Source of the DNA: Cladorrhinum sp. PSN259
Taxonomy: Eukaryota; Ascomycota; Sordariomycetes; Sordariales; Podosporaceae
Length of the DNA stretch: 64,000 bases
Direction: 5' to 3'
NCBI GenBank assembly: GCA_033725935.1
Contig: MU867061.1
Span: 62,001-126,000 of the forward strand
Shown: positions 33,425-47,700 of the stretch, piece after piece
How positions within the stretch are numbered: the stretch's first letter is position 1
Layout of the letters: each line of letters begins with the position of its first letter
Translations under genes and position numbers: made by a program
Notes under the pieces: generated by a model
The model's database searches: none
What the model was told of the DNA's origin: nothing
What the model saw: only the letters and a program-made list of their open reading frames with translations

Positions 33425-35304
33425 CTAGACCACAACGGCCAGGAACTTGATTCCTCTGCCCTTCCTGATCTCGATTGGTGGAACGGGCCTCCCATCTTGC
33501 ATGATGCCTCTTGGGCTTGTCTGACCACTTCCCTGCTGAATCAATACCATGCCACTCGCAGCGTCTGCCGTGGAATACTCCAAGTGGCAATAGGGCGTAA
33601 AGTTATTCCCAGTATTGAACCCGCCAGTGAATGCCTCCCCAATGCTGAAGCCTAGCATGTCCCCTTCCTTTACTGTTACGTTTAGCAGCACAGACGTGGT
33701 GTTGAAACTGTACGACATGTCGCTAGCAGCCACGGTCGTTTGACCAAGGACGGTATACTTGTACCCCGGGCTCATCAGTTCCGACACGGTACTGAACCTG
33801 AACACAACAATCTGGAATCGGGTCAACTGACCTCCCTGTGCCAAATTAACGGCCACTTCCGTGAGGGTCCCAGACTTGCTGGCACGCCACGTCTGGTGCA
33901 ATGTAATGAAGGTATCGGAGTCGCAAACTGGCTCGTACGCTGCGAACCGAGGCGAACCATCCGAAGCCATAAGAGCGCGGCCGGCATGGGGGGCACCGAC
34001 ACCGGACGTGAACTGGACAGTGAATGCCGCCTCTGAAGCACAGTCGAGGTCCCGTACTGACCCGTCTGCGTTGAACTGGAGAGGCTGGAAGATATGCCCC
34101 GCCCAGGCTGTTCTCGGCCCACCGGGTACCGTGGAAGAATGCCAGACGTAAGTTGACGCGTTTGTGGTTGGGTCGGTGAGTGTGAGGATGCCTTCGAACT
34201 GGCCTCCGCACGCATTGCCTGATATGATGTCGCGCTTCCAGGGCCCCTGGATGGATTGCGAGCGCAAGATGACGCCTATCGAGCCGCTGCAAAGGGCGCA
34301 TGAGTTGGAGGCGGCGACATAAATCGTGCCGTTGCGCATAAAGATATCGGGAGACTCCAGCTGGTTATCTATGAGATCGTTCAAGGGGGATGATATGGTG
34401 AATGTTTCTCCCGCGAGGTTCATCTTGTACGGTTAGCAGGTGTCTCTGAGTCTCTCTCTGTTTTGGAAGCGCATACAAAATCAGGCGTCAATTCACTGAT
34501 GTGTGTGGACTGCATGATTGCCGGCCAGATACTACCGGCCTGAGTGCTGCTGAAGCTAAGCATCGACCAGACGATATATGCCTTGTTGCCTAGGTAGGTA
34601 ATAAGAAACCCGATGGTTAGCAGATGGAAACAAATCGGTTGGGGTATGCACATCTCACCAAATGCTTCCACACCAACATCTCCAGACATCCAGTTAGGGT
34701 CGTTTTGGTATGCAACCGTCGCAGCGGGTGCATCGGTATATCCACGATCCGGTCTTGACGAGGAAGCGACCGAGTAGCCGGGGACATCAGTATCAGCCCA
34801 TCCCACATATCTCTGCGTCACAGGGTTGTAAATGATATGTGGACGGCTGCCACCTTGCCAGTCCATGACGCCTTCAGCCTTCCTAGGTGAAACGTAAGCT
34901 ACCTACTCAACACGAAGCTCTTGGCATCCACTGCTTGAGTTGTCGTCGACATACCAATTGACCAGGTCGGGTGAAGAATACAGATTGATACCCGCAGTTG
35001 CGCCATTGCCGTAGAACCAATACGTCCCCTCTGTCAATTTTGTCAGTTTTTGCTCATATGTTGCCAGTGTATGTAGGTGGGTGGCCTTATACCGAACACT
35101 AATTTCACTTTGTCAATCCGGTGTCAGCTCTGGGGAGTTGGGACTTGACTCATGATTGATCTTGGCGCCAAAGGCGTTCAATTGCCTGCCGTCCGTGTCG
35201 AACAACAGTCTCTGGGAGTTGGTGAACGTCACGGACGCAGCTTGCGAAACAAGGACATTGCCGAGACCTATCATGGCCAGGATTAGTACGGCAGAGGAAG
35301 ACAT
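33425..35304 (-). CDS. secreted GH43-like glycoside hydrolase (galactan 1,3-beta-galactosidase type)
   Basis: Exons in coding order 35145-35304, 34907-35030, 34659-34882, 34477-34589 and 33425-34423 sum to 1,620 nt, 539 aa, with every junction in frame. The protein has a signal peptide, then RLLFDTDGRQLNAFGAKI, GTYWFYG, RPHIIYNPVTQRYVGW and VGVEAFGNKAYIVWSML. These are landmarks of the five-bladed GH43 propeller in the subfamily that attacks beta-1,3-galactan of arabinogalactan proteins. The C-terminal 190 residues form a beta-rich extra domain that could bind sugar. The first donor (GTCCCA) is weak, so that boundary is the least sure. The enzyme fits a fungus that degrades plant cell walls. 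Confidence 0.7.
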
Positions 35305-36906
35305 TGCATTGGGTGTATGCAGAAATGAAAATGCCTAATGTGTCCTTGGGTTGCATCCTTGGAAGTTATTCTTTCAGGTCTGAGACGAGAATATATGTAT
35401 TGGAGGTCACCAGATCAAAGACGAGAACGATGTAGTCCTGACGGAGGGCAATGCAAGAGCCCGAGTCCTGCCTGTCTGGAAACATGACTAGACTTTACCG
35501 GCAACGAAATATAAAAAGGGCGTGATATAAATTAATCTGAGCAGTAGTTGATGGAATTATTAGATTTTAGGCTGTAGAAGGGTAACTTGTTGATGAGCTC
35601 GCTGAAAAGGTATAGAAGCATTTCGCAGTACTCTTATTAGAACAATAGTAATCTAGTGCTTCAGCCAAGATGACTACAGCCGAGGCTCCCGGCAGCTTAC
35701 TCGGCATGCCTTCAACCTGGGACATTAGATGCCTCGGTCCCTTTTAGCCCGAACACAAATAATTGCTACTGACTGGTATACCCGAGAGCCTCAGGTATGT
35801 CGGTGCAAAACAGGGCTCGTTGGCTCGATAACACTACCGAGTGGTAACACGCCTTGGCTGTGACGCTCTCTCAGACGAATATAGATCCAAGTGGCGGAAA
35901 AAAGGGCTGGCAGGAAGTTGATTCTTTGCTCTCCCTCTTCTCAGAGCAGACATTATCAATCTCCCTCGATAGTGACAATCCCTACATTGACCCCGCCCAC
36001 GCTACGTAACCTTTATCTCTCAGTCCCGGCAGTGTAGCCGGGGTGAGAAGATCTGTTTCGTTGACTTATACGTTGTGAAGAACTAATACCAAATAATAAC
36101 CTTAAACGCCGTCTAATTTGAAGCTTTGGAGCCTGCCTGTCCTAAGGGAAGTGCAATGTGCCCATCGTCCATCCTTCCGTTCTTGTCCGCCGCATTGCGG
36201 CCACCGTAGTGTGAAAACCTTTGCCGTCTGGGAGTTGGGAGGAAGGGGCTCGGACATTCAATGCTGACTGGAGGCACGGTGCTTTACTAATAGGAGTGCT
36301 GAAAGATCTCTTGGTGTCCGGCTTCTCCAGCCTTGCCAGGACACGTGGATGCCCATCCATCACCTTTAAGAGCGGACGAGGCAGGAAATTGGTCGAAGCA
36401 TCGCCATGGCGGCGTTTCGCTGGCGTGCGTGAACACGTCCTCTGGAGCGACGTCGGTCGCCCTGCGTTTCCCAGGGCCGTTGCTTTGGCACGTACGCACA
36501 CTGGCGCCACGAACACGCTGAGCCGCAGGACGGCAATAAGAGATGTGATGCAATATCGGTATGTGGGGCCGTACGCAGAATACCGGGATGTGGACAGCAG
36601 GATTGTTTCTACTTGTGAATGGATTTAGCCGCTTTTCTTCTGTGCCTTGTCTTACTATTGAGACCCGGCGCCATGGGCGGGGTGGTATTCGTACATCTGG
36701 ACTTCGGCAGGTGGATCGGCAATGCACCCTCGCGTGTCTAGCGAGTGTCTAGGTGGCTTTTGCACATGATCCTCGTCACCATTCCAAGATTAGGTACTAG
36801 TGCTCACGCAAATAAGAGCGCCGTGGAAAACTATGGGCGCTGAGCAGGTTTTGGCAGTTTTTTTCTCGAAACCCCTCTCAGTACTTCTTCGACAACGAGT
36901 CTCACC
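35305..36906. other. 1.6-kb intergenic region, no gene seen
   Basis: AT-rich to about 36100, then a GC-richer part (36140-36750) with overlapping open frames on both strands. None of them shows a domain or credible start. Confidence 0.4.
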
Positions 36907-38203
36907 ATGAAGGCTGCCTCGCTCCTCTCTATCGTCTACCTGCTCTTTGGGAGCCTCTCTTGAGCACATTATGCCCCGAAGGAGCTGGTGGTTGATGGTA
37001 CAAGGTAATGGCCCCGCCGTTTGTCAGCCGCCCTGCTCTGTCCCGAGGACTAACATGATACGTTGATTCAGGCTATCTTTCACGCGATGCCAGATTAGAC
37101 GACTGGGTAGGCGCCAAGCGCATTGAGTGGTCGTTCTTGGACGAGCAGAACTTCACCTGGCATGCAATCAACGACGCGCAAGCTCAGTCCATCGCCTGTG
37201 GTGCTAGCGCGACGCCCCCTCCACTCAAGGCGTTTGCGCGGGCAGGCGCAAGCATCTCGGTTCAGTGGACGAATGTCCCCAAACATCACTATGGGCCATC
37301 CATGAGTGTAAGTCTGACCGTGGAGATTACCCTTCGACGAGCGGACGAATGCTGAGATGTCTACCCACTGGCAGTACCTTGGAGCGTGGACACAGGGTCA
37401 AAGCCCCAATGATGTCGACTTCAAGATCAAGGGCGTCGGATACGATGCAACGAAGAGTGAGCTACCTTATATCTTAATATCCCAAGCATATCGTCTGGGC
37501 AAACATTAACTTCCAGACAAGAGGTCTGGGCTAACGAGATTATCGTCAACAATGGCAACCGAGAAGACCTCCAGATTCCGAGCGACATAAAGCCCGGCTT
37601 GTACATCCTCCGAACCGAGCTTTTATCTCTCCATGGCAACGGGCAGTACTCGAACCCGGGCCTCTTAGGGTTGCCGCAATTCTATACTCATTGCTTCAAC
37701 ATCGAGATCGGCGGCAACGGAACTGCTATCCCTTCGGGGGTCAAATTCCCAGGCGGATATCCCAAGAATGATCCCGGTGTTGGATTCGTCTTGGGCAAAA
37801 CGGCGCAATATGAATCCTACGTAAGGGTTCAATACACGTTGGAGGATGCGGAACGCAGCTGACAATCTTGGTACAGAAAGTCCCAGGCCCGCCGACATAC
37901 ACGGGCAAGTTTGACACACCGCAGGGGTCTGCCCCGAAGGTTTCTTCTGCAAAGGCCGGCGACACGTTTCCCAGCGACTTTCAAAAAAAGTATCTGGACC
38001 TCCGCAAGAGGTTTGACAGTTGGTCGGACAAGGCAGTGTCTTTCTTCGATGGCATGATGGGGGCTTCCTCGGCAACCTTCATGGCCACCCATCAGCAGGA
38101 GGCAACCGCGTTGCAGAAGGATCGGAAGTCTTTGAGGCAAGAAGCAGTCAAGCTGAACCTGGCCGATCCGAATGCGGTGATGCAAAACTCCGAGATCTTC
38201 TAG
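36907..38203 (+). pseudogene. AA9-like lytic polysaccharide monooxygenase with one in-frame stop
   Basis: Exons 36907-36997, 37072-37307, 37375-37456, 37522-37820 and 37877-38203 give 344 codons. A signal peptide is followed by AHYAPKELVVDG. The His after Ala would be the mature N-terminal copper ligand. A second His (KHHYGPSMS), the IPSDIKPGLYILRTELLSLH block and QFYTHCFNIEI (axial Tyr region) complete the AA9 pattern. A helical Lys/Gln-rich tail of about 100 residues follows VPGPPTYTG. Codon 19 is TGA (36961-36963), at the end of the signal peptide. Everything downstream is intact. It is either a fresh pseudogene, a sequencing error or a wrong first-exon model. Confidence 0.65.
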
Positions 38204-38762
38204 GCTGCTATACGATGACAGCCTCTCTTTGTAACTAGCTAGTTGTTCCGCCCCTTTTTCGACAAAGGGAATAAAGTCAAGAAGCATTGCCTTGCCTAGC
38301 CATTTTCATTTCTGCTCAGGAATTGAGGGATTCTATTTTAACTGTGCTGTGTCAGCTTAATGACTTATATAGAGTAAGAAAGGGGGCTGAGATGCATATC
38401 GCTAGCTGCTTGGTTCCGAACAAGATCCCCTCGCGACGAGCAACCTTCGACTCACTGCCCGATTACTCTAGCTTGATAAACTGGACGTATCCCCTTGGGA
38501 ATTCGGCCACTATGTCCGCGGTCCTCGAGCACGCAGGAGACAGGTGCAAAAGCGTAGAAATGGGTCCTCGTCCCATCCACCCTGACGACAACCCCAAAGG
38601 AACGATCCAGGGAGCAAAGAAAATTCAAGGACCAGTAGGGTCATGTGTATCATCTACATTGGTGCTCGCCTATGGGACATCTTTGGCGGCCTCACTCCAG
38701 TGCAATGCGCTAAAGCCGCTGCGACGATTGTTTGCCCCTGAACACCGCATAGCCACCAGCTA
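38204..38762. other. intergenic between AA9-like and TcA-like genes
   Basis: These are the 3' flanks of two convergent genes. An open frame from 38287 into the TcA-like gene has no recognisable product. Confidence 0.45.
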
Positions 38763-41700
38763 TCACGCTGTGCTGTAATTCCAGCCCACCACGCAGATAA
38801 TCTCGGCGACCTTGTTTCGATCCGCCGGGTCCCCCCATGCCACGCTGACGGCCTGCCCGAGCACCACCTTCTTGGCTGCCAGGGTCGCCTTCCAGTAGTT
38901 GCCGCCCGCCGTGTCTTTGGCAAGCGTGAGCTCCTGTCCCGCCACGACCAGTATGAGCCCGTCCAACGATGCCGTAGCCGGATCCGGCACGGCGCACCAT
39001 ACCGTCTGCTGTACCACGGGCGTTCGGCCCTGCGCCGTAGCCCAGTGTGGCAATGTCCAGCCGCCGGTGCCGCCCGTCGACGAGCCCGTCGACGAGGGCG
39101 GCGGCGCCACCAGGACGGGCTGCACTTCGCGGCCGGCGCCACGCAGCGTGGCCCACTCGGTAGGGAAGGCGGTGCGAAAGGGGATGGCGGCGGTGCCGGA
39201 GGTGGGCGCGGGCTTGGCGGCGTCACGGACTGTCGAGCCGCCGTCGCGCGCCGTGTAGTTGACGGTCAGCACCACGTCCGCGACCGCCGAGTAGGGGAAC
39301 TGGTGCGTGGGCGAGAGGTCGAGCGCGTACGTGCCGAGAGTGCCGGCGTTCTCAAACGGAAGGTAGCGCGGATCGGAGCTGCCGTCGAGGCGCAGGTCAA
39401 ACACGCCCGCATCGTTCACGGCAGAGGAAGTGGCTGTAGCCACGGCGGGTGGCGCCACGTCGTACACGAAGCGGTCATCGCCCCCCGGCGGTGACTCGGG
39501 GTAGGCTGACGCGGGACGCGTGCGCGTCGGCCGCGCGCGGAAACGGCTCGATAACAGGCGTAGGGTGGCCGCGACGGTTGTGTAGGGTCCGACAACGCAG
39601 GGGATGGACAGTGACAGCGAGCGCGTGCGGCGGAAATAGTGGCCCGGGTAGTCAAGGTCGAAGAGCCATTCCGGCAAGGCAAAGATGCACGACCCTGTCG
39701 AGCGGAGGCGGAGCAGCGCATCCGGGTCCAGCTGCGCGAGTGACACATGCTTCGTCAATTCAAGCTCACGAGCGTGGCGGTCTGCGTAGGTGGCAGCCAG
39801 GCGATCGAGGTCGGCCAGCAGGTCGCCGCCCGCCAGCAGACCGCTCCTCAGGTTGTCATACTGGCCGTACTGTATGATACCCGACGCGGCACCGCTGAAG
39901 TCGCCGAGCTCGAAGGCCATGCAGCGCTCGGCCTTCTTTGCCATGGAGAAAGCCAAGTTGTAGGCTCGCGTGTAGGTGGCGGCTACGCGCCCCGCTGCCC
40001 AGTCAAACAGCTCGGTGTTGGTAAACTTGCCGGCGAGGTAGGTTGCCGTAGCCGTCGCCTCAGTGGTCTGCACGTCGTGGGCGGCGAGCTCCTTGTCGAG
40101 CACGATCCCCTGGTCCTTAGCCGCCACGATCTGCTGGTCCACCTGCGCCATCTCGTGCTCTGCTAGCTTCTGCTGGAAGGTCCAGTCTTCAATGCGTCGC
40201 ACGTAGGCTGCCACTGTAGCGGCCAGCTGTGCTTCAGTGCCCAGGCTGCTTCGGGTCGTGGCGGCAGCGCTCATGTCGTTGCCTAGCTTGGACGCCATGT
40301 TGGAGCCGCCCCACGAGGCCGACACCTGCGGCGAGCCTCCAAAGCCGCTGACGCCGACGCTGAGCACGGGTACCAGGCTCCACGAGGATGCAGCTCCATA
40401 GCCGCTGGCCATTGCCCCGTCAACGGCCATGGCGTCAATGTTGGCCAGCAGCCCGTCGAGTTCGACCTTATTGATGGCGTTCTTGAGCTGCTGCTGGTAG
40501 TACGTATTGCGCTCTTCGGCCAGCGCGCGCGAAGCCTCCAGTGCTTTGACGGCCGACTTGTTCTGCGTCACTGCCGCCGCCTTCGTTTCGCGCACCGCCG
40601 CGAGTACCTTGGGCTCGCTGTTGGCCCGCAGGCGCGCAAGTCCCTCGTCGTCGCGGCGCTGCAGCATCGAGAGCAGCTGGCTACCGAGCTCCACCACGTG
40701 CGACGTCATGACCTGGGCACGCTCGTGCAGATATGCAAAGCGGTAGTGCGGAAGGGGTGCACCGAGCTGCCCGATCACGTCGCTGAGACTCTGGCCCGAC
40801 GCGAGAGCCTTGATGAGCGCGCCCGGGTCGATGGGCGGCGCCGTGAGGCTTAGGGACACGAAGTTGCCGTCGATATCTTGACTGTGTCGAATCTTGTAGA
40901 GGCGGTCGGCAACCGTATCCCACAGCTGCAACATGGAGCTGTTGGGCGGGATGCCAAAGTACAGCGACGTCAGCGGTGGATTCGGCGGCTGCGGCAGCTC
41001 TCGACCGCCGTGCGGGAGCTTGCCGAGGTCGGGAACCAGGTTCTCAAGCGACAGCAGCGCGTTGCCCAGCAGGTCGACACTGCGGCCGAGCTCATTGTAT
41101 GTACGCGCCGGCACGCGAACCGCGGGCTCCACCACGCGCGGCTTCGCACCGAGCAGTCTGTCTGCCACCCCGTACAGCGTCAATGCCTGCGTGAGCGCCT
41201 CGCGCGTAAGCTGCCGGAAGAGGCCGTCGCCCCAGTCGACGAGGTTCTGAATGTACTTGATGACGACGCTCAGCTGGTACGCCACAGGCCGCGACCTCGC
41301 GATTACATGCGGCGAGTAGGGATTACGCCGCCACAGCAGGATCTGGTTTTTGAGCTCGTTTGCCAGCGATGCACCGGTGGGGTCGCCCGCAACGGCGCCC
41401 AAGATCTTGTCGATCAGCGCGGCTTGATAGTCGGCCACCTGCGTCTTGAAGAAGGGTTTCGTCTGCCAGTACTTCTTCTGCGGCGCCTTCGCCTTGTCCG
41501 CGCCTGTGTCCGGGTCTTCCATGTCGGCGCCCTGCGGATTGAATATGTAGTGGTACCACTTCCGCGCCTGCTCGTACTGTTTGTCGGCGCTGAGTCCGGC
41601 TGCGATTTGGAAGGGAAGGTGGAAGAAAAGCTCCCAGTTGTAGATCGAGTACGCGGCCCTGTTGGCAAAGTCGAGCTCCTCGCGTGGAAGTGGCGCTCGC

Positions 41701-44700
41701 ACGTGTGGCGTGGGTTGATAGGCCACATTGAAGTCAAAGTCCTTGTTGATCCGCAGTTGCGTCGACCGCGCCATCAGCAGTCCCGTGCCTCCGGCATACA
41801 GCTGTCCGCGAAGGAAGCAAACGAGCGGGTGGTAGAAATTGACAAGGTTGGCACGCGGTGTGCGTAGTGTCACGTCCCAGGGGGTAGGAGCGTTGGCATA
41901 GACGGCAAGGAACTCGCGCTTCAGCTCCAGATACTTCTCGTCGCGGTTGAGGCGAGTGCGCAGCGCTCTGGCATCCTTGTTGAGCTCGTTGAAGTAAATG
42001 TCGATATATTTGAGCGCCAGCCGCACCGCGTCGTTGAAGAAATTAAGGGTTGCTGAGGCTGTTCTGAAGTTGACGTCGCCCTTGACCGCACTTTCGTAGC
42101 CAGGGATGACTGCGTACCCGCGCGTCGAGGAGTCGGACACAAAGTACGGCAGGAAAGTGCCCTCGGGCACGAACCACGCGCGAATTTTGGAGCTGACCAT
42201 TTCCAAGTGCGTGCCTGTCTTGGGCGTGCTCGCCACCGAGAACATCTGCAGCCCAATCAGGGCGCGATCGACGATGGTGGGCTGAGTCGGGTAAGTCACC
42301 ACGAAGCGGCCGTACTCGCGCCCGAGTATGCTGGCTAGCTGAGGGCTGGGCATGGCCATGATCGCGAGGTCTAGCGGTGCACTGTTGCTCAAGAGATGCG
42401 TTTTGATGAACCGCTGAGTCAAAAAGTCGGTCTCCTTGAATGCTGGAAGCGCCGTGAAGCGCCACGCAAAGCCACTGGAGTCGTCCAAAAACGGCTCTGG
42501 GTAGCCTTTACAGCCCGTCAACGTAAAGACACCAAACAGGGCGGTGCTGTTAATCTCACGGCCGCGACCAGTGACACGCACGACGATCAGCTCGCCGAGC
42601 TTGAGGCCGAGGTCCCAGAAGTGCAGGCTGATGGCGGCCTCGAGGTTTGGTGGGAACGCAGTGGCGTCGGCGTACTTGTCTGAGCTGAGGGGCCCGGGCC
42701 AATACACGCCCTTCTCCGTCACTACGGGTTGTGACCACTTGCCCGTGTCCGGATTGCGCTCACACACGGCCAGCTGCACGAGCAAGCGCTTCCTGACGGG
42801 GTCTGGCTTCTCGCCGGCCATGTTGTCCGGGTCCGGATACGCTGGTGGCTGCGAGGCCTGCGCCGGATCCTGCTCGTAAGAGAAGACGGGCCACGACACA
42901 GTGAGGCGGTTGCGCCGGAAAAAGGTAACGAGGTGGTTGCCGGCCGGGTTGACGTCCTGAAGGTGTTCCCACGGCGTCCACTCGGCTTCGAGCACCATGG
43001 TGCGGTGGTAGTACTCGCGCGGGCTGCCCCCCTTTGTGCGGGCAAACACGTGAAGCGTGGTGGTGGCCGTGTCGTAGAAGCAGCTCATCACCTCCAGGTC
43101 GGCGATGTGATCGAGACCACCGAGATACCCGGCAATGGCGCTCTCGGTCGACGCGTCCGTCAAAGGCTGCTTCTTAAGATCCGCCTCCAAGTTGCGGTAC
43201 AGCTCCGACTTGTTGTCGCGCAGTGCCGGTTCAATCCAGTTTTCTGGGTAGAGAAAAACCTTTTTGTTGGCCTCCCACAGCCGGTATTGCGACATCTCGG
43301 CCCAGTGCGCCCATGACGCATCGCCCTCAACGACAGGCGTCGGCTCAAGACCCATCAGCAAGCGCTGGACGAACTGCTGGAGCGACTGATGCGCCTGGAT
43401 AATACGCGACGTCAGTGTCACGGTGCCCATCTGCACATCGAGTAGTAGTAGCTCTGAGAGGTCTCGTGCCGACGTGATGCGCGGCTTGTTGACGGCTAGG
43501 AGAAATGCCACCAAGGCATCGCGCTTCGAGAGGCGTAACGGGTCCTGCACCCCCTTCAGCACACCGTACCAGTCTGAGTCAACGGCGTAGCGTAGCTTGA
43601 GTGCCCTGCGCGCAGCCACCATGTCGTCCCTCGACGGAGCCTCAGCCTCGGCCAACGATATCGCCGCCGCTGTTGACATGCCCAACTGGCGGATAACCGA
43701 CGCCGCGCTCTGCAGCCTGGTCATCGTTTCTACAGCCTTGAGGCTGTCAGGAGTTAGGTGGAGATGTGTTATCAAGGCGCGGATAATATCGACCCGATAG
43801 GACGTGAGTGAAGCAAAGTATCCAGCGAGTTGATCGGCGCCTGGTGCCGGAACAGCCAGAGAGAGGCTAAGAAAGCTTTCGAGCGTGAAGCGAGAGTTCT
43901 TGTCTGCCGGGTTGCGCACCGGCGTGAAGGCTCCAGAATGGACTAGCTGGACATAGTCGACCAGCGCTTGCCACGCGGCCCAGGACACCGGGCTGTCCCC
44001 CACGTCTGTAGGCAGGGATGCAAGGCTGGCCCATCCCAGCTTCTGAGCGTTTTGCAGCAGCCATGAGACCGAGGCCACGGGAAGGTTGAAGTGGCCCAGA
44101 GCGACCCAAACCCTGTATAAAAGGCGTATTGCACGATACTGCTTTGGGAAGCTGATGTCTGATACTGATCCGGAGGCCAAGGCTGCGTCCAACAGCGTTG
44201 CCAGTGCCGGTATGTCTTCCTGGAGAGCGGCCAGCACGTCTGTCGGTAGTGCTAGGCCCGAGGCAAGGGCACCCCCCAAAGCCTTGGCTCGCTGCTGGGC
44301 TGCAAACGCGGCACTGAGCTGGCCGGCTACCACATTCGTGAGGGCGGCCTTGCGAGACTCGTCGCCGGGTGCTGCGGCCAAAGCTGCTTGCGCCTCGGCT
44401 ATGGCTGTCACGGCATCCCCGCTTAGAAAAGAGCCGAATATCTTCTGAAGAAACGGGGCGCCTTCAGCAGCGTCAAGTGACCCCCCGAGCATCTGCTTGA
44501 ACCGCGAGATGTCTGTCTGGATTGTTCCTGGAACTTTGGACACAAGGTCGAGCACCGCAGACGCATTCTCGCCAGCCGGCACATCGGGATTGACAGGAGA
44601 TGTGTTGGCCTTTTGAATGTCGGCGTACTGCGACTGGATGCCAGTCAGAATGGCCGTGATGCGCTCGACGGCAATATCGCCGGCCAGCCGTGGTGTCGGC

Positions 44701-47700
44701 GGCGGGACAAGCAGCAGCTCGAGGTCTGGAATCGAAAGTCCCAGCGCACCGAGCTTGGCTGTAACCTCTTGCAGATCAGCGAGTTGAGCTACGTGCTCAA
44801 GAGGAGCAAGCCCGCTAAGCTTCGCTAGTAGGAAGTAGTCGGGCACCGTCAAGCCCAGCCGGCTGCTGATGGACGCGACAGCGTAGACCCGCGACAGGCT
44901 CGCAACACTGAGCACATCATCCGACGGCTGTTGCGACAGCAGCGACTGGATTATCAGCTTTGTGTCCGGGGCGCTAATATTGAGGCAGATGGAAATGTAG
45001 TCGACGAAGGCGGCATCCGATAGCTTTGGCACCGGGACCGGCGGCGTGGCCGAGTCGTTGCGCGCGATCGCGGGCAGCTCAAATGCCGGATGCACCGGGC
45101 CGTTGGCTGTCTGGTTAAGGTACACGCTCGTGTAGGTGACAAGAGTTGGAGACGCGCCGGCTGGGGTTGATGGCAAAAGCCCAGCGTAGAGGTTTATCAC
45201 ATCATGAACCGTCGTGGGTTTCTGGCTTGACAAGGCTGGCGCGAGACGATCTACAGCGCTGATGATCTCAATGCACGTCGTGTTCAGGTGTCCACCACCG
45301 AGGAGTCGCGCACCAATAACCCGGTCGATGCTTGCAATGTCCCAGCCGGACGGACTATTCGCCGTGAGTGCCCTCCACAGCCGGAGGAATCGATGGAAGC
45401 GATCAAGAGCGAAGAAGCCTGGCGCCGCCCCTGGCGACCCGGCCGCCTCGAGACCGATGATGTCCTTGGCCGCGAGTGTGCAGCTGCTGTCGTTGTGTCG
45501 GATAAAGATGTCGCCAACTGCAGTCTTACCCGAGCCCTGTGGCGGCGATGCGGGACGGTTAAGCCATGCCGTTGCCCGTGTGAGCATCTCCTGGAGCTCG
45601 GTGTATTCGATGCGCGCTGCGTCGATGAACCTGTCCACCCGTTTCAGCACCTTGGCCGGGTTCGTGGCGTTGCCCGTGTTCCAGTAGGCGTCTTGGTGGC
45701 CGGCGTCCTCGGTTGTGATGAGACGCCCGTCCTCAAAGCTCAGACCGAAGGCCTCCAGCGCGAGGTTGTAATCTGGCGTGTTGTACGATAGTGTCCGCAT
45801 GAGGTCCGGGCGGGCCACACCGAGCTGGCGCAGGTAGCCGCGAGACTCTTCGAGGACAGCGTCGAAGGGAAGCGAAGGCAGGTAGCGGGCCGTGGAAAGC
45901 CGTTTGTAAGCTTCCGCATTGATATAAGCCGGGCTTGCGGCCAGCGCCGCGGCAGAGCCGTACGTTTGCCGCAGCACTTTGACCTTCTGTGCGCCCGGAC
46001 TGAGGGACACAACAAAGCCCTTGTCACGCACCGTTAGGAATCCGCCGCCGTAAACGTCCGAGACGAGTGCCTCGCTGGTGAAAGGAAGCGCCAGATCAGT
46101 GTGCAGAAATTTAAGGAGCGCATCCGAGATGGTGCCCTTGGACACGGAGCCGGTGAAAGACCCAGGGCTTAGGCCGTCCGGCGCGACGTAGTCCTCGAGA
46201 AGCTCGCAAACAAGATCAATGTACGGCAGCGTGACATTGGTGTTGTCGCAGCTCAGGTCGAGATCGCCCAGGTCAGGGCGGCGGCCGAGAAGAATGTCGC
46301 GCGCAGTCTTGCCATTGTCCGGGCCGCCCGGGGAGTCTAGGACGCCACGGGCCCTGAGGAATTCCAGCGCGTCGACGAGGTATGCCGACGGGCTGTATAC
46401 GGTCATGCAATCCGTGCAGGCGCACACATCACCCATCTCGAACAGCGACGCAATGCTGGGGAATTGCTTCGTCACCGCATCAAGCTTGGCGGGCGGCAGG
46501 GGCTCCGATATGCCTGCTGCGAGCAGCGCATTAGATGCAGTGCGTATGTTACCGGCGAGGAGCGCTGTTGCCAGGCGGATGTTCGTCGCGCGGTCAAACA
46601 CTTCGGCCGCTTCGTCGGCCGTCAGGGCTGGCTGCGGAGATCTCGGCTCGTCTTCTCTCGCCCGGGTGGTGCCCAAGGAACGGCTGGATGACGATGAGGG
46701 TGTAGTGCTGCTGGGCGAAGAAGACAGTCTGACAAATTGTTCTCGGTTTCGGCGGGCAACATCGGTCGCTGAGCCAACGCCCATGTCCAGCAGGGCGAGC
46801 GTTTTGGCAAAGGTGGGTGTCAGCTTGAAGACACGCTGCACGACGGCAACGCTGGCCGCGGCTCGAGACCCTTGCTCTGGGGGCGCCCCTGACAGTTCTA
46901 TCGTTCCCGAAAGGAGATCGAAGTCCGGGTTCTGTTCCAGAAAGGTCAAGACATGGCCTGCCCCGACTTCCAAAGATGGGTGGCCCAGCAGCGACTCTTC
47001 ACTACTGCTCGCTGCACCTGCACGCCCCGGCTGGCCGTGACTCGGGCTAGCCAGGCCGTGTTGCGGCTGGCTACTGCCACTCCGAGCTCCCACATGCTCG
47101 CGCAGGTTCATCTTGAAGGCTTCCATGGGAAATTCCCGTTCCAGCTCGCCCAGTATGCCCGTAGCCGCGTCGTGTGCTTCCTCGCCCGTCACTTTTGCTC
47201 CGCTGCCTACTCGCACCTGTGAGACCAGAGCACGCAGCTTCGTGTGGCTCAGAGCGGCAAGTTGAGACTTAGACTGGCCCGTCGTCTCTTGGACCTTGTC
47301 CAGCATGGCTGGGGGCGAGAGAGCCGGAATCGATTGGACCCCAGCCCCAGTGGCAGTCAAAGATGGAGGAGGCCCGGCTGCACTGGTCGCCCCGCTCGAA
47401 AACGCCAGGAGTAAGCGTTTCAAGAAGTCTCCCAAGTCGCCCTCGATATTTTCCCCATTCAGCACTGACCTTACCGCCTCCTCCTTGCCGGTGCTTAGGA
47501 AATCTGCTATCATGGCCCAAACATTGTCCTCGACTGAGGGTTGTAGGATGATCCAGTCGTGTGCAATCCGACCGAGCTGTTGCCAGATGCGTGTCACGTC
47601 AATCTTGGTCACGTTGGACGAAACGAGTCCCCTCGACTGCGCGTCAGCGAGCGCCTTCGAAATGACGGTGGGATCCATCAAGCCGAACTGGTACAGCAGG

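Noticed and set aside
36142..36752. Several overlapping 60-146 codon frames on both strands
   Set aside because: Mutually overlapping without motifs or splice logic; likely GC-rich noncoding DNA.
38287..38778. 163-codon plus-strand frame downstream of the AA9-like gene
   Set aside because: It runs into the 3' end of the TcA-like gene on the other strand and shows no domain or codon pattern.
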